Positions 1 to 8,090 of a DNA stretch of 64,000 bases are shown in pieces. The notes under the pieces are model-generated. The model ran no database searches. It was not told the DNA's origin and saw only the letters and a program-made list of their open reading frames with translations. Source of the DNA: Roseibium marinum. Lineage in GTDB: Bacteria; Pseudomonadota; Alphaproteobacteria; Rhizobiales; Stappiaceae. Location of the stretch: contig NZ_PPCN01000021.1 in NCBI RefSeq assembly GCF_002906165.1, positions 1 to 64,000 of the forward strand. Direction: 5' to 3'. Within the stretch, counting starts at the first letter, position 1. Each line of letters starts with the position of its first letter. The position numbers and the translations under genes are program-made.

Positions 1-1
1 C

Positions 2-67
2 CTCGGCCCCATCATCGCCAGCATCTCCCAAATCAGTAAGGAGATTGAATCAGCGTTCAGAACTTAA
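2..67 (+). CDS. 3' end of a gene cut by the window start
   Basis: An open frame enters from the left edge and ends at a TAA at 65-67, giving about 21 residues with a tail rich in Ile, Ser and Glu (ISQISKEIESAF). The amphipathic tail is compatible with the end of a ParA- or replication-type plasmid protein, but it is too short to assign. No function is claimed. Confidence 0.35.
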   Translation, partial: LGPIIASISQISKEIESAFRT

Positions 68-314
68 AACAACAGGAGTTTTTCAACGGAATAGGGACGC
101 GAAGCAGACATTGGTCACAAAACGCATAGACGGCTACTCAGGGGCAGAAGCCTACCGTCGAGTTTTGTCTACCTGTGAATGCCACCAGGCAATTTACTCA
201 TCTGCAAGCAGCCTCTCTCCCTCCTGCCCGTTTCGGCCTCTCTTGGGCCTGATCCGTGCCCAGGTCCCAGGAGATTTTCTCTGCTATGGAACTTGTCATT
301 TGGACGATCAAAAA

Positions 315-402
315 CTTGCCAATTGGCAAGCTGTTTTTGGGACTCCCCGACCCGCCCCAAAACTTGCCAGTTGGCAAGTTTTGGGGCGGGTCGGGGAGTC
401 CC
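315..402. repeat. Paired palindromes and long perfect inverted repeat
   Basis: CTTGCCAATTGGCAAG (315-330) and CTTGCCAGTTGGCAAG (363-378) are near-identical dyads 48 bp apart. The second lies at the centre of a much larger inverted repeat: 339-369 pairs perfectly with 372-402, 31 bp per arm around a 2-bp centre. The stretch 68-510 contains no convincing gene, so this is best read as a regulatory, partition or replication-related site, or a strong bidirectional hairpin. The role is inferred. Confidence 0.6.
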
Positions 403-444
403 TTATCAGGAGAAAAGCCCTGCTCTGGGCAACGCCCCTGCTGA

Positions 445-478
445 GGATCAGCCCGGCCCGACAGGGCTGGACCGGTCC
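445..478. repeat. GGATCAGCCCGGCCC repeat, copy 1
   Basis: First of three copies of a short GC-rich motif that begins GGATCAGCCCGGCCC and ends CCGGTCC, with an internal CCGGCCC/GGGCTGG hairpin. It lies beyond the 3' end of the DUF932 gene. The other copies are at 1666-1694 and 2390-2418. Confidence 0.6.
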
Positions 479-512
479 AGCAGCGCCGATCCTGAATTTC
501 GAAGTGTGCAGA

Positions 513-538
513 CTGGCGGCAGGGATTTCTGCCGCCAG
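513..538 (-). terminator. Hairpin downstream of the DUF932 gene
   Basis: A perfect 10-bp stem (CTGGCGGCAG / CTGCCGCCAG) with a 6-nt loop starts 11 bp after the minus-strand DUF932 stop codon. There is no clear U-tract, so it may be a weak or Rho-assisted terminator. Confidence 0.5.
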
Positions 539-549
539 TGCTTCACGCG

Positions 550-1416
550 TTAGGCTGCGGCTTTCAAGCCTTTCAGTTCCGCCATCTTTTCAGAAAGCGT
601 CCAAAGGGCCTTGTTCAGTTTCACGTCCTGATCGATCCCGTTGACCGCTCGTGAGCACGTGCGCCGGATGCGTCCGTTCTCGTCCCTGAATGCGGCTCTC
701 AGACCTCCCCGCATGGCGTTTTCCTGAACGACGTTGAAAGTGGTCCAAAGGTCATTCTCCCGATCGCCCGTGCGGCGGGCGTTCAAAAGCTGGTTCGGCT
801 GAATGCGGGTTGTGGTTTCCCCTTCGCTGTCTCCGAAGCGGGCAATGTGCGCAGCCTCCGCAAACACCTGCTTTTCGTCACAGTCGAGGATCAGACCGCT
901 CCAATCGGCTGGCGCGGCAAGGGCCTTTTCCGCTTCCTTCAACACGCGGAACGTGCCGTCAATCACCTTGCGTCGCACGTCTCCGCTGTGGCGAACCTTC
1001 ACGCTTTCGAGGGTAGAGGTCTGGGCGACAAGGGAATTTAGGCATCGGATGCGGAACAACCCGGCCATGATGTCGAAAGCGGACGTTCCGTCATTTGCGT
1101 TCTTGAGCAGGATTTCGCAAACGGTATCACCAACACAAAACTTGGCATCGTGGTCGAGGCGGCGAAGCCGGATCAGGTGCTTGGTGAAGTCCTTCTTGCT
1201 GGCATCGCGGGTACGGCCTTGCTTCACACCAACCGGCATGAACCCCTCGTCCATCAGGGCACGCAGGACCTCGATTGTCGGGATCGGCTGGAATCGTTCG
1301 GAGCGGCTCTCATGGGCTGAGACTGCAAAGATAGACGGAGCGTTGCGGCGCATTTCGTCTTCGCTGAGGGCGCGGGCGGAATCAAAGCGTGCGGTGCGGG
1401 CATATACTGAGTTCAT
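550..1416 (-). CDS. DUF932 plasmid protein
   Basis: A 288-residue protein recognised as a DUF932 (phage/plasmid-like TIGR03299) family member. It keeps the recurrent features of that family: an N-terminal segment on adaptation of an input (RFQPIPTIEVLRALMDEGF), a central R-rich block with a Cys (GLFRIRCLNSLV) and a late TTFNVVQENAMRGG segment. No catalytic function is established for the family; it is typical of plasmids and phages. The start codon at 1416 is preceded by an AGGAG ribosome-binding site in a leader that is duplicated upstream of the ParB-like gene, so the two genes are probably co-regulated. A hairpin follows the stop. Confidence 0.8.
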   Translation of the reverse strand: MNSVYARTARFDSARALSEDEMRRNAPSIFAVSAHESRSERFQPIPTIEVLRALMDEGFMPVGVKQGRTRDASKKDFTKHLIRLRRLDHDAKFCVGDTVCEILLKNANDGTSAFDIMAGLFRIRCLNSLVAQTSTLESVKVRHSGDVRRKVIDGTFRVLKEAEKALAAPADWSGLILDCDEKQVFAEAAHIARFGDSEGETTTRIQPNQLLNARRTGDRENDLWTTFNVVQENAMRGGLRAAFRDENGRIRRTCSRAVNGIDQDVKLNKALWTLSEKMAELKGLKAAA

Positions 1417-1630
1417 TGGTTTGCTCCTGTTTCCTGAACTTGGCCGGGTTGGCTCGTTTCATTTTCCGCGTTGTCGGAAACGGGGGAGCCGGGTCAAGGA
1501 CCATGTCAGGGGAGGGGGATCACCCGCGCGCACAAGGCGCAGCCGCGGAGCGTGGGGATACCCCTGTCATGGCCGCGCAGCGGTTCATCCTTGACCTGGC
1601 GGGGGCGGAGCCCCTTTTCAGCAAGCACGA
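1413..1630 (-). promoter_or_regulatory. Duplicated leader region, copy A (upstream of DUF932 gene)
   Basis: This upstream region is clearly homologous to 4512-4731 in front of the ParB-like gene. Shared blocks in order away from the start codon are the ribosome-binding site with TTTGCTCCTGTTTCC (plus strand), CGTTTCATTTTCCGCG, GTCGGAAACGGGGGAG, GCGCACAAGGCG, GCGGTTCATCCTTGAC and GGGGGCGGAGCCCCTT. Conservation of a leader on two unrelated genes suggests a shared regulatory RNA structure or promoter. This is inference from similarity alone. Confidence 0.6.
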
Positions 1631-1665
1631 GTCCGGCCCTGGCCGGTCAATATTCTGGGCGTAGG

Positions 1666-1694
1666 GGATCAGCCCGGCCCGTCAGGGCCGGTCC
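1666..1694. repeat. GGATCAGCCCGGCCC repeat, copy 2
   Basis: Second copy of the motif, just beyond the 3' end of the SRAP gene (stop at 1700). Here the internal hairpin CCGGCCC-GTCA-GGGCCGG is perfect, so it could act as the terminator of that gene. Confidence 0.6.
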
Positions 1695-1699
1695 GCGTG

Positions 1700-2353
1700 T
1701 CAGTCGTTGCCATCCTGACGCGAGCCACGCGCAACAATATCGAGCGTGTCATCCGCAAGAGGTCGCTGAAGCTCTTTCGCTTCATCCCAGGGCCCGGACA
1801 GCCAGGTTTCAATTTCATCCTGTTCCGTCAAAATAACAGGCATGGCCTTCGGGTGGATCGCACCGACTTCCTTGTTTGGCTCGCACGTCAAAAACGCGAA
1901 CAGGTCGGCGGTCACTTCGCCTTCCTTCACCTTTCGAACGCTGGTCCAGTTCGTCCAGATACCGGCAAAGACAGCAAGAGGGCGGTCTTCGTTGAAGGCG
2001 AACCAGACCGGTTCACGCGCCTTTGAATCAAACTCGGAAAAGGAATTGAACGGGACAACACAACGGTGGTCGATGCTGAGCCAGCGGCGCCAGTGCGGGC
2101 TTTTGGTGTTGCGAACGTTCGTCACGCCCTTGTCGGACGATTTGCCTTTCAGTGCAAACGCCGGTGAAGGCATCCCCCAACGTGCCAAAGTCAATTCCCG
2201 GTCATCACCGACATTGCGGACGATGGGAGCGGAATAATCCGGATAGATACCCGGCTGCGGTGCCAGATTGCCGATAGTGTCGGCAACTTTCATCGCTCGA
2301 GTGAAATCCAGCACAGCTTGCCGCGCCGAGGTGTGGGAGTAGAGGTTGCACAT
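1700..2353 (-). CDS. SOS response-associated peptidase (SRAP, YedK/HMCES-like)
   Basis: A 217-residue SRAP protein. This family crosslinks covalently to abasic sites in single-stranded DNA through the amino-terminal Cys exposed after Met removal. The start at 2353 gives Met-Cys-Asn-Leu-Tyr, placing the catalytic Cys at position 2; upstream starts would bury it, so this start is chosen. Other family signatures are NVRNTKSPHWR, the SFSEF glutamate, and the active-site histidine in AIHPKAMPVIL near residue 170. Length is normal for the family. On a conjugative plasmid it could protect single-stranded DNA during transfer or repair. It lies between the DUF932 and ParB-like genes in the same orientation, with its own spacing. 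Confidence 0.9.
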   Translation of the reverse strand: MCNLYSHTSARQAVLDFTRAMKVADTIGNLAPQPGIYPDYSAPIVRNVGDDRELTLARWGMPSPAFALKGKSSDKGVTNVRNTKSPHWRRWLSIDHRCVVPFNSFSEFDSKAREPVWFAFNEDRPLAVFAGIWTNWTSVRKVKEGEVTADLFAFLTCEPNKEVGAIHPKAMPVILTEQDEIETWLSGPWDEAKELQRPLADDTLDIVARGSRQDGND

Positions 2354-2389
2354 CAGACCACATTTCAACAGACAGCAAAAAATAACAAG

Positions 2390-2418
2390 GGATCAGCCCG
2401 GCCCCGCAGGACCGGTCC
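2390..2418. repeat. GGATCAGCCCGGCCC repeat, copy 3
   Basis: Third copy of the dispersed motif, about 37 bp upstream of the SRAP start. The internal stem is weaker here (CCGGCCC against GGACCGG). Confidence 0.55.
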
Positions 2419-2587
2419 GCTCCCGTGACGAGCTGACCCGGTCTAGTGGAGGATATACTTGACCGGACCAGAATTAAGCCCTTCTCAAACTTCAGTCGGT
2501 TCCTTTGGCGGGGTCCGCAACCGGCCTCTGTCTGATCGAGAGGCAAGGGGCTCCGTTTTCGATGGTGGGGTTGCCCCGAAGGGGAAA

Positions 2588-2619
2588 GGCTGCCCTGCGG
2601 GAGCTTTCGCAGGGCAGCC
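2588..2619 (-). terminator. Terminator of the ParB-like gene
   Basis: A perfect 12-bp stem (GGCTGCCCTGCG / CGCAGGGCAGCC) with an 8-nt loop lies 16 bp after the minus-strand stop at 2635. On that strand it is followed by TTTCCCC, as in an intrinsic terminator with a short U-run. Confidence 0.7.
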
Positions 2620-2634
2620 CTTCAATGGGCAGCG

Positions 2635-4515
2635 TTATGCTGCCTCTTGAACGACTTCCTCGGACGCAGGAGCTTTGTCTGTGAACGTCATGATGTTCGG
2701 CACCCAACGCGTCCCGGCGACTTTTTCGGCTGCATAGGCTGCGGCTTCCTTTTTCTTCATCTTGAGGACGGGCGCGGCAGCTTCCTCGCCGCAGGCCTGC
2801 ACAAGACTGTCATGGATGACATCGAGCTTGACGCGGGCAAAGTAGGTTTCGGCGGTCGGCTGGAAGTGATCGGCCATGTCGAGGTCGAGGGCCGCACCGA
2901 TCCGGTTCCCGTGATCCACGCCCGCGCCGTTGAAGCCGTCGCCATGGCTGATAGAGTTGATTGCCTGGGCTACAAGAAAGGCCTGCAGCCGAAGCAATTC
3001 ATCCTGCGAAACACCCATGCACCAGTCCCAAAGGTCAGCCGGATCAACCGGCAGAACCGATTTCCAGCTTTCGCGGACGCGTTCAATTGCATCGAGGTCA
3101 GCGCACTGGCCCGCGTCCTTGATGTGCGTTTCAAGGCAAGCGCTGTCGAGCGAGACCTCAACCGCCCCGTGGGTCCATGCTGCCCGGTGCTCGTACAGCG
3201 TCTTGATCGCCATGGAATGAACGCCAACAACAAGGGCAAGGTTAGGGTTCTGGGCAAGCTCAAGGCGGAGCGCTGCGGTCTTGCGAGCCGTCAACTCGGC
3301 GACCAGTGCTTTCGAATGATCCGACGCAGCCTTTTCATCTGACTCTGTGTCAGAGCAGGCTTGTGCTGCCACCTTCACATCCTTCGGATCGATCAAGCCG
3401 CGTTCAATGCGCAGATCTCCATGATAGCCAAGCGACAGGATCGCCCCGGCCTGTGCCTTCTGCTCGTCGCTGAACTCCGGTTTCCACGCGGCGCGGAAGT
3501 CCTCAAGAGCGTTTTCCGCTGCTTCGAAGGCGAGCCGGTCGTCTTCGTCTCCGGACTGGTCGTAGACATCGCCAGTCGTCTCAACCGCGTTTTCTAGCGT
3601 TTCAAGGTGCTTCTGTTCCTCGTCGGACAGATCGCGGGCCATGGGATAGACCCGGCCGTATTTCTGCATTTCCGTGTAGTCGATTTCTGGCTGGTAGCGG
3701 CACCACTTCCAGCCTTCGCCAGCAATTTCAAGGGTGAGCGCGTCGATCTTCTCGGCCACGAGTTTATCGATCAACGCCGCGTCCTCGGCATATCCGCCAT
3801 CTGTATTAAAGAGGTCACAGATCACCGTGCCGCCCGCTTCGCGGACAGCATCAAGGCCGCCAAGGAACTTGATGCGTTTGTCGGACTCAGGGATTTTGCC
3901 ATCGGTCAACGCCTGACGAATATCGCGGCTGCTGCGATAATACGGCGACAGATTATCCCAAGCCCGTTCCTGAGCTTCATGGTCATCGCTGACGGTGAAC
4001 GCCTGCAGCTGCGCCAGTTCCATTTCCCCCTTTTCGAACATCTCGAACAGGCGAGGGGAGACGCGGGCGAGCTTGAGGCGCTTCGTCACGACAAGTTCGC
4101 TTGCGCCAAAGCGGGTTGCGATTTCGCTGACCGTCTTGCCATCGTCGGCCATCTGTTTGAAAGCGCGGAACTCGTCTGCCGGGGACATGCCTTCGCGCAT
4201 GATGTTTTCGGCAAGGCTGATTTCGGTTGCGTCAGCCTCGTCGCTGAGAACGCATGTCACCTTGACGGATGCGGGCATTCTTTTGTTGGAAATCAGGTGC
4301 TCAATTGCCCGGAACCGCCGCCCGCCTGCGGTCACAAGGTAGGTTCCCTTTTTCTCGCCTTCGCGAACGACAAGGTTCTGCAGAATGCCAACTGAGGCGA
4401 TGCTTTCAGCAAGCTCAACGATGCCTGCCTGCGCGTAGGTCTTGCGCACGTTCTTCGGATCGAGCGCCAGCTTGGAGAAAGAAATTTCAAGGCGGTTTGT
4501 GTCGGTCTTGGTCAT
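2635..4515 (-). CDS. ParB/RepB/Spo0J-type partition-like protein
   Basis: A 626-residue protein with an N-terminal ParB-like nuclease (ParBc) domain: SKLALDPKNVRKTY, then VELAESIASVGILQNLVV and the box GGRRFRAIEHL. A central helix-turn-helix region follows (KTVSEIATRFGASELVVTKRLKLARVSP). The long acidic C-terminal half has no recognised motif. Proteins of this build are common on alphaproteobacterial plasmids as ParB-like regulators or nucleases and are distinct from the short ParB of a parAB operon. The start at 4515 is chosen because it has an AGGAG site and sits right at the conserved leader. A strong hairpin follows the gene. Whether it partitions the plasmid cannot be told; no adjacent parA is seen in the window. 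Confidence 0.8.
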   Translation of the reverse strand: MTKTDTNRLEISFSKLALDPKNVRKTYAQAGIVELAESIASVGILQNLVVREGEKKGTYLVTAGGRRFRAIEHLISNKRMPASVKVTCVLSDEADATEISLAENIMREGMSPADEFRAFKQMADDGKTVSEIATRFGASELVVTKRLKLARVSPRLFEMFEKGEMELAQLQAFTVSDDHEAQERAWDNLSPYYRSSRDIRQALTDGKIPESDKRIKFLGGLDAVREAGGTVICDLFNTDGGYAEDAALIDKLVAEKIDALTLEIAGEGWKWCRYQPEIDYTEMQKYGRVYPMARDLSDEEQKHLETLENAVETTGDVYDQSGDEDDRLAFEAAENALEDFRAAWKPEFSDEQKAQAGAILSLGYHGDLRIERGLIDPKDVKVAAQACSDTESDEKAASDHSKALVAELTARKTAALRLELAQNPNLALVVGVHSMAIKTLYEHRAAWTHGAVEVSLDSACLETHIKDAGQCADLDAIERVRESWKSVLPVDPADLWDWCMGVSQDELLRLQAFLVAQAINSISHGDGFNGAGVDHGNRIGAALDLDMADHFQPTAETYFARVKLDVIHDSLVQACGEEAAAPVLKMKKKEAAAYAAEKVAGTRWVPNIMTFTDKAPASEEVVQEAA

Positions 4516-4731
4516 TTGGTTTGCTCCTGTTTCCATGAAACTCACCACCGCGGCTCGTTTCATTTTCCGCGTCGTCGGAAACGGGGGAGGGCGGTCAGGG
4601 ACCGGAAAGGCGGAGGGGTGTCCCCGTGCGCACAAGGCGAGAGCCGCGGAGCATGGGGAGGCCGCTTTTGCGGCCGCGTAGCGGTTCATCCTTGACCGGC
4701 CGGGGGCGGAGCCCCTTCAACAAGCCAATGA
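4512..4731 (-). promoter_or_regulatory. Duplicated leader region, copy B (upstream of ParB-like gene)
   Basis: Homologous to 1413-1630 upstream of the DUF932 gene, with the same ordered blocks. The stretch between this leader and the MucR gene (4732-5135) shows no gene. It holds a 9-bp hairpin, TTCTGCCGG / CCGGCAGAA at about 4853-4885, and an AT-rich segment just before MucR that probably carries its promoter. Confidence 0.6.
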
Positions 4732-5135
4732 CTGGCGCAGCCAGGCGGATATCTGCAAAGCAGATCCAGCGCGAACGATCGTTCCCCGAATGGGCCGAGA
4801 CTAAGGCGGTTTTGGCCGATGGGCTCTCTCGCCGAAGGAAGGCTCTTCGAGACTTCTGCCGGCATTAGAAAGTCCCGGCAGAAATCGTCTTTGGCTCGGT
4901 GGAGGCCGCTCTGCGGCCGGAAGAGAGCGTGGTCCGGTAGGACGCGGCCTCCTCTGCATCAAGATTTTGAGACCTGAAGCTCACACGACGCACTTGGAAG
5001 ATAAAATCGAACTATAATCTCTATTTTTGTCACATTGCACAAATAATGAATTGGCTGTAAGGCGCCTCAGCACCTTCCTTCCAGAATAACTATTCTCGCC
5101 TTTCCTAAAGAGAAGGCCAGCGCATAGGGAAAATA

Positions 5136-5585
5136 ATGACCAATACACCAGAGAACGACATCGCTCCGGATGCAGCCTTCATTGAACTCACAAGCGATAT
5201 CGTTTCGGCCTATGTGGCCAACAACACGGTTGCCGCTCCCGATTTGGCGGGTCTGATAGCGTCCGTGCATAATTCGCTGGTCTCGACCGCGCAGAAGGCC
5301 CAGGAGCCCGAAGTTGTCGAACTCGTACCCGCGGTGCCGATCAAGAAATCCGTCGGAGACGATTTCATTGTCTGCCTGGAAGACGGCAAGAAATTCAAAT
5401 CGCTGAAACGGCATCTTCGGACCCACTACGACCTGACGCCAGAAGACTACCGGGCCAAATGGAACCTTCCGGCAGACTATCCGATGGTCGCCCCCAACTA
5501 TGCTGCAGCTCGCTCTGAACTCGCCAAGAAAATGGGCCTCGGGCAGCAGAGGGCCAAACAGACGCGAAAGACCGCCAAAAAGTAA
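5136..5585 (+). CDS. MucR/Ros family transcriptional regulator
   Basis: A 149-residue regulator of the MucR/Ros family, typical of Alphaproteobacteria. The prokaryotic zinc-finger region is CLEDGKKFKSLKRHLRTHY (Cys followed by the His pair), then the family-typical LTPEDYRAKWNLPADYPMVAPNYAAARSELAKKMGLG. MucR proteins bind AT-rich DNA and silence or modulate exopolysaccharide, motility and horizontally acquired genes. A plasmid copy might control plasmid or cargo genes such as the AT-rich parts of the 19-36 kb cluster; that is inference. The basic C-terminus is as expected. It stands alone, with AT-rich DNA upstream. Confidence 0.92.
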   Translation: MTNTPENDIAPDAAFIELTSDIVSAYVANNTVAAPDLAGLIASVHNSLVSTAQKAQEPEVVELVPAVPIKKSVGDDFIVCLEDGKKFKSLKRHLRTHYDLTPEDYRAKWNLPADYPMVAPNYAAARSELAKKMGLGQQRAKQTRKTAKK

Positions 5586-5841
5586 GCCAGCCCAGTGGGC
5601 ATTCCAATCGGCTGAAATTGCTGCAAGCAACGCCATACCCCCACAACGATTTCTTTGTGGGATAGCATTTGAACAGCGGCGCAGAAGCGCATCCTTTCCA
5701 GCAAGAAACCGGAACAAGGATCCTCGCCCGTCAGCCGGATTGCTGACGGCGATCCGCAAAATGCAGTCACGGATGCTGCTGGCCTTCTCGCACTGATTGG
5801 TGTATTGTGTATTTGTGCACAAATCAGCAAGTGATCAAACC

Positions 5842-6297
5842 ATGCCGGACCCAGAAACCGCCTATCTGTCTGCCCGCGTTCCTGCGCCTCTGAAAAACCG
5901 CTTCAAATCTCTGGCTGCACGCCGCGGATTGAAAGTGCAGGACCTGCTCAACCAACTTGTGGCCGACTTTGTAGCAGAAGAAGACAGGCAAGCCCCCGTC
6001 GCGACCGATGTCGTGCGTCGCCTTCGTCGACACCAGACCGCGATGGCTGAAAAGGGGCTGCAGCATCTTTATCTGTTCGGCTCAGTCGCGCGGGGCGATG
6101 CCCGTCCCGATAGCGACATAGATCTGGCCTACGAGTTGCGGCCAGGCGCAAAGCTGTCGCTCTTTGAAATAGGGAGGATAGAAGGTCTGATCCGCGAGGC
6201 GCTGGAACGGGACACGAAGATTGACCTGGTCCCCCGAACAAGCCTGCGTGACCATGTTGCGGAAACGGCGTCACTGGATGAGATCCAGGTGTTCTGA
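5842..6297 (+). CDS. RHH-MNT fusion, nucleotidyltransferase antitoxin (MntA-like)
   Basis: A 151-residue two-domain protein. Residues about 6-45 (YLSARVPAPLKNRFKSLAAR) look like a ribbon-helix-helix DNA-binding domain. Residues about 70-150 are a minimal nucleotidyltransferase with the motif GSVARGDARPDSDIDL. In HEPN/MNT systems the MNT protein neutralises the toxin by transferring AMP to a tyrosine. Most MntA proteins lack their own DNA-binding domain, so the N-terminal fusion suggests direct autoregulation. The start at 5842 is used because it begins just before the RHH strand. The stop TGA overlaps the HEPN gene start, so the two are translationally coupled. Confidence 0.88.
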   Translation: MPDPETAYLSARVPAPLKNRFKSLAARRGLKVQDLLNQLVADFVAEEDRQAPVATDVVRRLRRHQTAMAEKGLQHLYLFGSVARGDARPDSDIDLAYELRPGAKLSLFEIGRIEGLIREALERDTKIDLVPRTSLRDHVAETASLDEIQVF

Positions 6298-6668
6298 TGC
6301 CGCGAAGTCCGCTTTATCGCCTCCAGGACATGAGAGAGGCCATCAAGGAAATTTACGAGTTTGTCGATGGCATGGATCGCGCGGCGTTTCTTGCAACGCC
6401 GACTGATGACCGGAAGACGTTTCGGGCGGTCTCCGCCTCGTTCATCGTGATCGGCGAGTCTGCCAGGGCATTGCCCGAAGACCTCACGTCCCGACGCCCC
6501 GAAGTTCCTTGGCGGGCCATTGCCGGATTTCGGGACCGGGTCGTCCACGAGTACTTCCGGATAGATGTGGAGACCGTCTGGGAGACGATCGAGAGCGGCG
6601 AGCTTCAGCAACTGCTCGACGTCATCGAAGAAGAAATCCAGATCCTCTGCAGCGAAGTGCCTCACTAG
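6297..6668 (+). CDS. hepT: HEPN toxin (HepT/DUF86 family)
   Basis: A 123-residue HEPN-domain protein of the HepT/DUF86 family. It carries the diagnostic Rx4HxY motif as RDRVVHEY near residue 81; the Arg and His form the RNase site, and the Tyr is the residue AMPylated by the partner MNT protein. It begins at an ATG that overlaps the MNT stop by one base, the normal toxin-antitoxin arrangement. It probably stabilises the plasmid. Confidence 0.9.
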   Translation: MPRSPLYRLQDMREAIKEIYEFVDGMDRAAFLATPTDDRKTFRAVSASFIVIGESARALPEDLTSRRPEVPWRAIAGFRDRVVHEYFRIDVETVWETIESGELQQLLDVIEEEIQILCSEVPH

Positions 6669-6686
6669 ATTGCAAAACCGGTGAAC

Positions 6687-7916
6687 TCACCCCAGCATTC
6701 TGGCGGACCGCCTTCGGCTTCGGCCGGCATCATTGTAATAGGACGATGCCTGGGCGAGGGACCGATGCCGGGACTGCTGCATGGCATCCTGAATGGGAAT
6801 GTCCCGGTTCGCGGCCTCTGTCAGGAAGCCGGACCGCAAGCCGTGGGCACTGAAGTCATCAGCGTTCAGCCCGGCGCGGATACAGCGGGCCTTGACGATC
6901 GCATTGACCGACTGGGGCGTCAGGCTTCTGGTCTTGACGTTGCCCCAGCGATCGATGGCCCTGAACACGGGTCCTTCGGAAATTCCCGCCGCCTCCAGCC
7001 AGATTTCAACGGCCTCGACGGGCCGGCCGATCAAAAGCACAGCATTGTCGTGGGAAGAATCCTCCGTCTTGGTGCGGCCGAGCCGCAGGCTGGCGGCCGG
7101 CAGCAGGTCGCTGCCCGGATCGTTCGGATCCGCGGGCAGGGGATCTTCCCGGGTTATCTGGTTAAAGCGCAAGCCGGACAATTCCGAGCGCCGCCGGCCG
7201 CCGGAGGCAAAGCCGACGAGCAGCAGCGCCTTGTCGCGCAAATCGACGAGGCAGGGCGCGGCATAATCCGTGCCATTGCACGTCGCCACAAGGCGTTCCA
7301 GAAGATCGGCCGTCAGTGCCCTTCGGCTTTTCCTGGCTTTGGGCCGGTCGGCAACGCGGACGGCAAGCCGCAGGGCCGAGCGCACGTCGGGCGCGGAGAA
7401 GTCTCCCAGAACCCCGCGCCAGCGATGCAGCGTCGACCAGGAGGCCAGACGCCGCTGCACCGTTGAGACAGCGTGCGGGGGCCGGAGGCCCGCCGTATTT
7501 TTTGGAACTCTGAGGAGCTTTTGGTCTTCCAGGGTGCCGGCAACGTCCTCGGGCATGCCGTGTCCGGGATCTGCTTTCTTCTTCTCCGGGTCCCACAGGT
7601 GATGGGCAATGAACTTCAGGATCAGCGGCACCGGGGCAGGCCAGGGGAGGTGCTCACCGGTTGCCGCGACACACCAGCCTTCCAGATAGGAACAATCGGA
7701 GGTGAGGGCCCTGAGGGAATTTTCGCCGATACCTTCGCTTGCCAGATGACGCAGGGTGGCAATGTCCTCCTCGCTGAGCAAGGCAGCCAGCTGGTCGGTG
7801 CGCTCCGGTCCGGCGAGCGCCGGCAGGATGGCGGAGAGCGCATCAAGGGATTCTGTTTTTTGGGCTGTGCTCGGCTCAAGGGCTTCGGAAATAGCAGGGA
7901 GGCGATGGTCGGACAT
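6687..7916 (-). CDS. Tyrosine recombinase / phage-type integrase
   Basis: A 409-residue tyrosine recombinase. The catalytic set can be followed: first Arg in ASGGRRRSELSGLRF, then HGLRSG (His-x-x-Arg), a later His in SRHRSLAQASSYY, and the tyrosine nucleophile in that same segment. The N-terminal half (about 1-200) is the expected core-binding region with alternating helices. It is convergent with the toxin-antitoxin pair and divergent from the DUF1612 gene. Integrases of this kind on alphaproteobacterial plasmids resolve multimers or drive integration of accessory modules. No attachment site could be identified. Confidence 0.85.
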   Translation of the reverse strand: MSDHRLPAISEALEPSTAQKTESLDALSAILPALAGPERTDQLAALLSEEDIATLRHLASEGIGENSLRALTSDCSYLEGWCVAATGEHLPWPAPVPLILKFIAHHLWDPEKKKADPGHGMPEDVAGTLEDQKLLRVPKNTAGLRPPHAVSTVQRRLASWSTLHRWRGVLGDFSAPDVRSALRLAVRVADRPKARKSRRALTADLLERLVATCNGTDYAAPCLVDLRDKALLLVGFASGGRRRSELSGLRFNQITREDPLPADPNDPGSDLLPAASLRLGRTKTEDSSHDNAVLLIGRPVEAVEIWLEAAGISEGPVFRAIDRWGNVKTRSLTPQSVNAIVKARCIRAGLNADDFSAHGLRSGFLTEAANRDIPIQDAMQQSRHRSLAQASSYYNDAGRSRRRSARMLG

Positions 7917-8090
7917 GGGCTGTCAGCTTCTTCGGGCGTGGACCGGAGCCCTATTTCTAGCACTGCGGCGTCGAAACGTCTAATCATCGATAATAGGTTC
8001 TTATCATTAGTCATGACATCGCTCCAACACCTGTATATGTAGTGATAGTTTTTTGCTTGTTTATTTTCGTTACGGGACTATCCTCTCCCA

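Noticed and set aside
45..644. Long plus-strand open frame at the left edge
   Set aside because: It runs through the large inverted repeat and hairpins, has no recognisable domain, and overlaps the DUF932 3' end on the other strand; composition looks non-coding.
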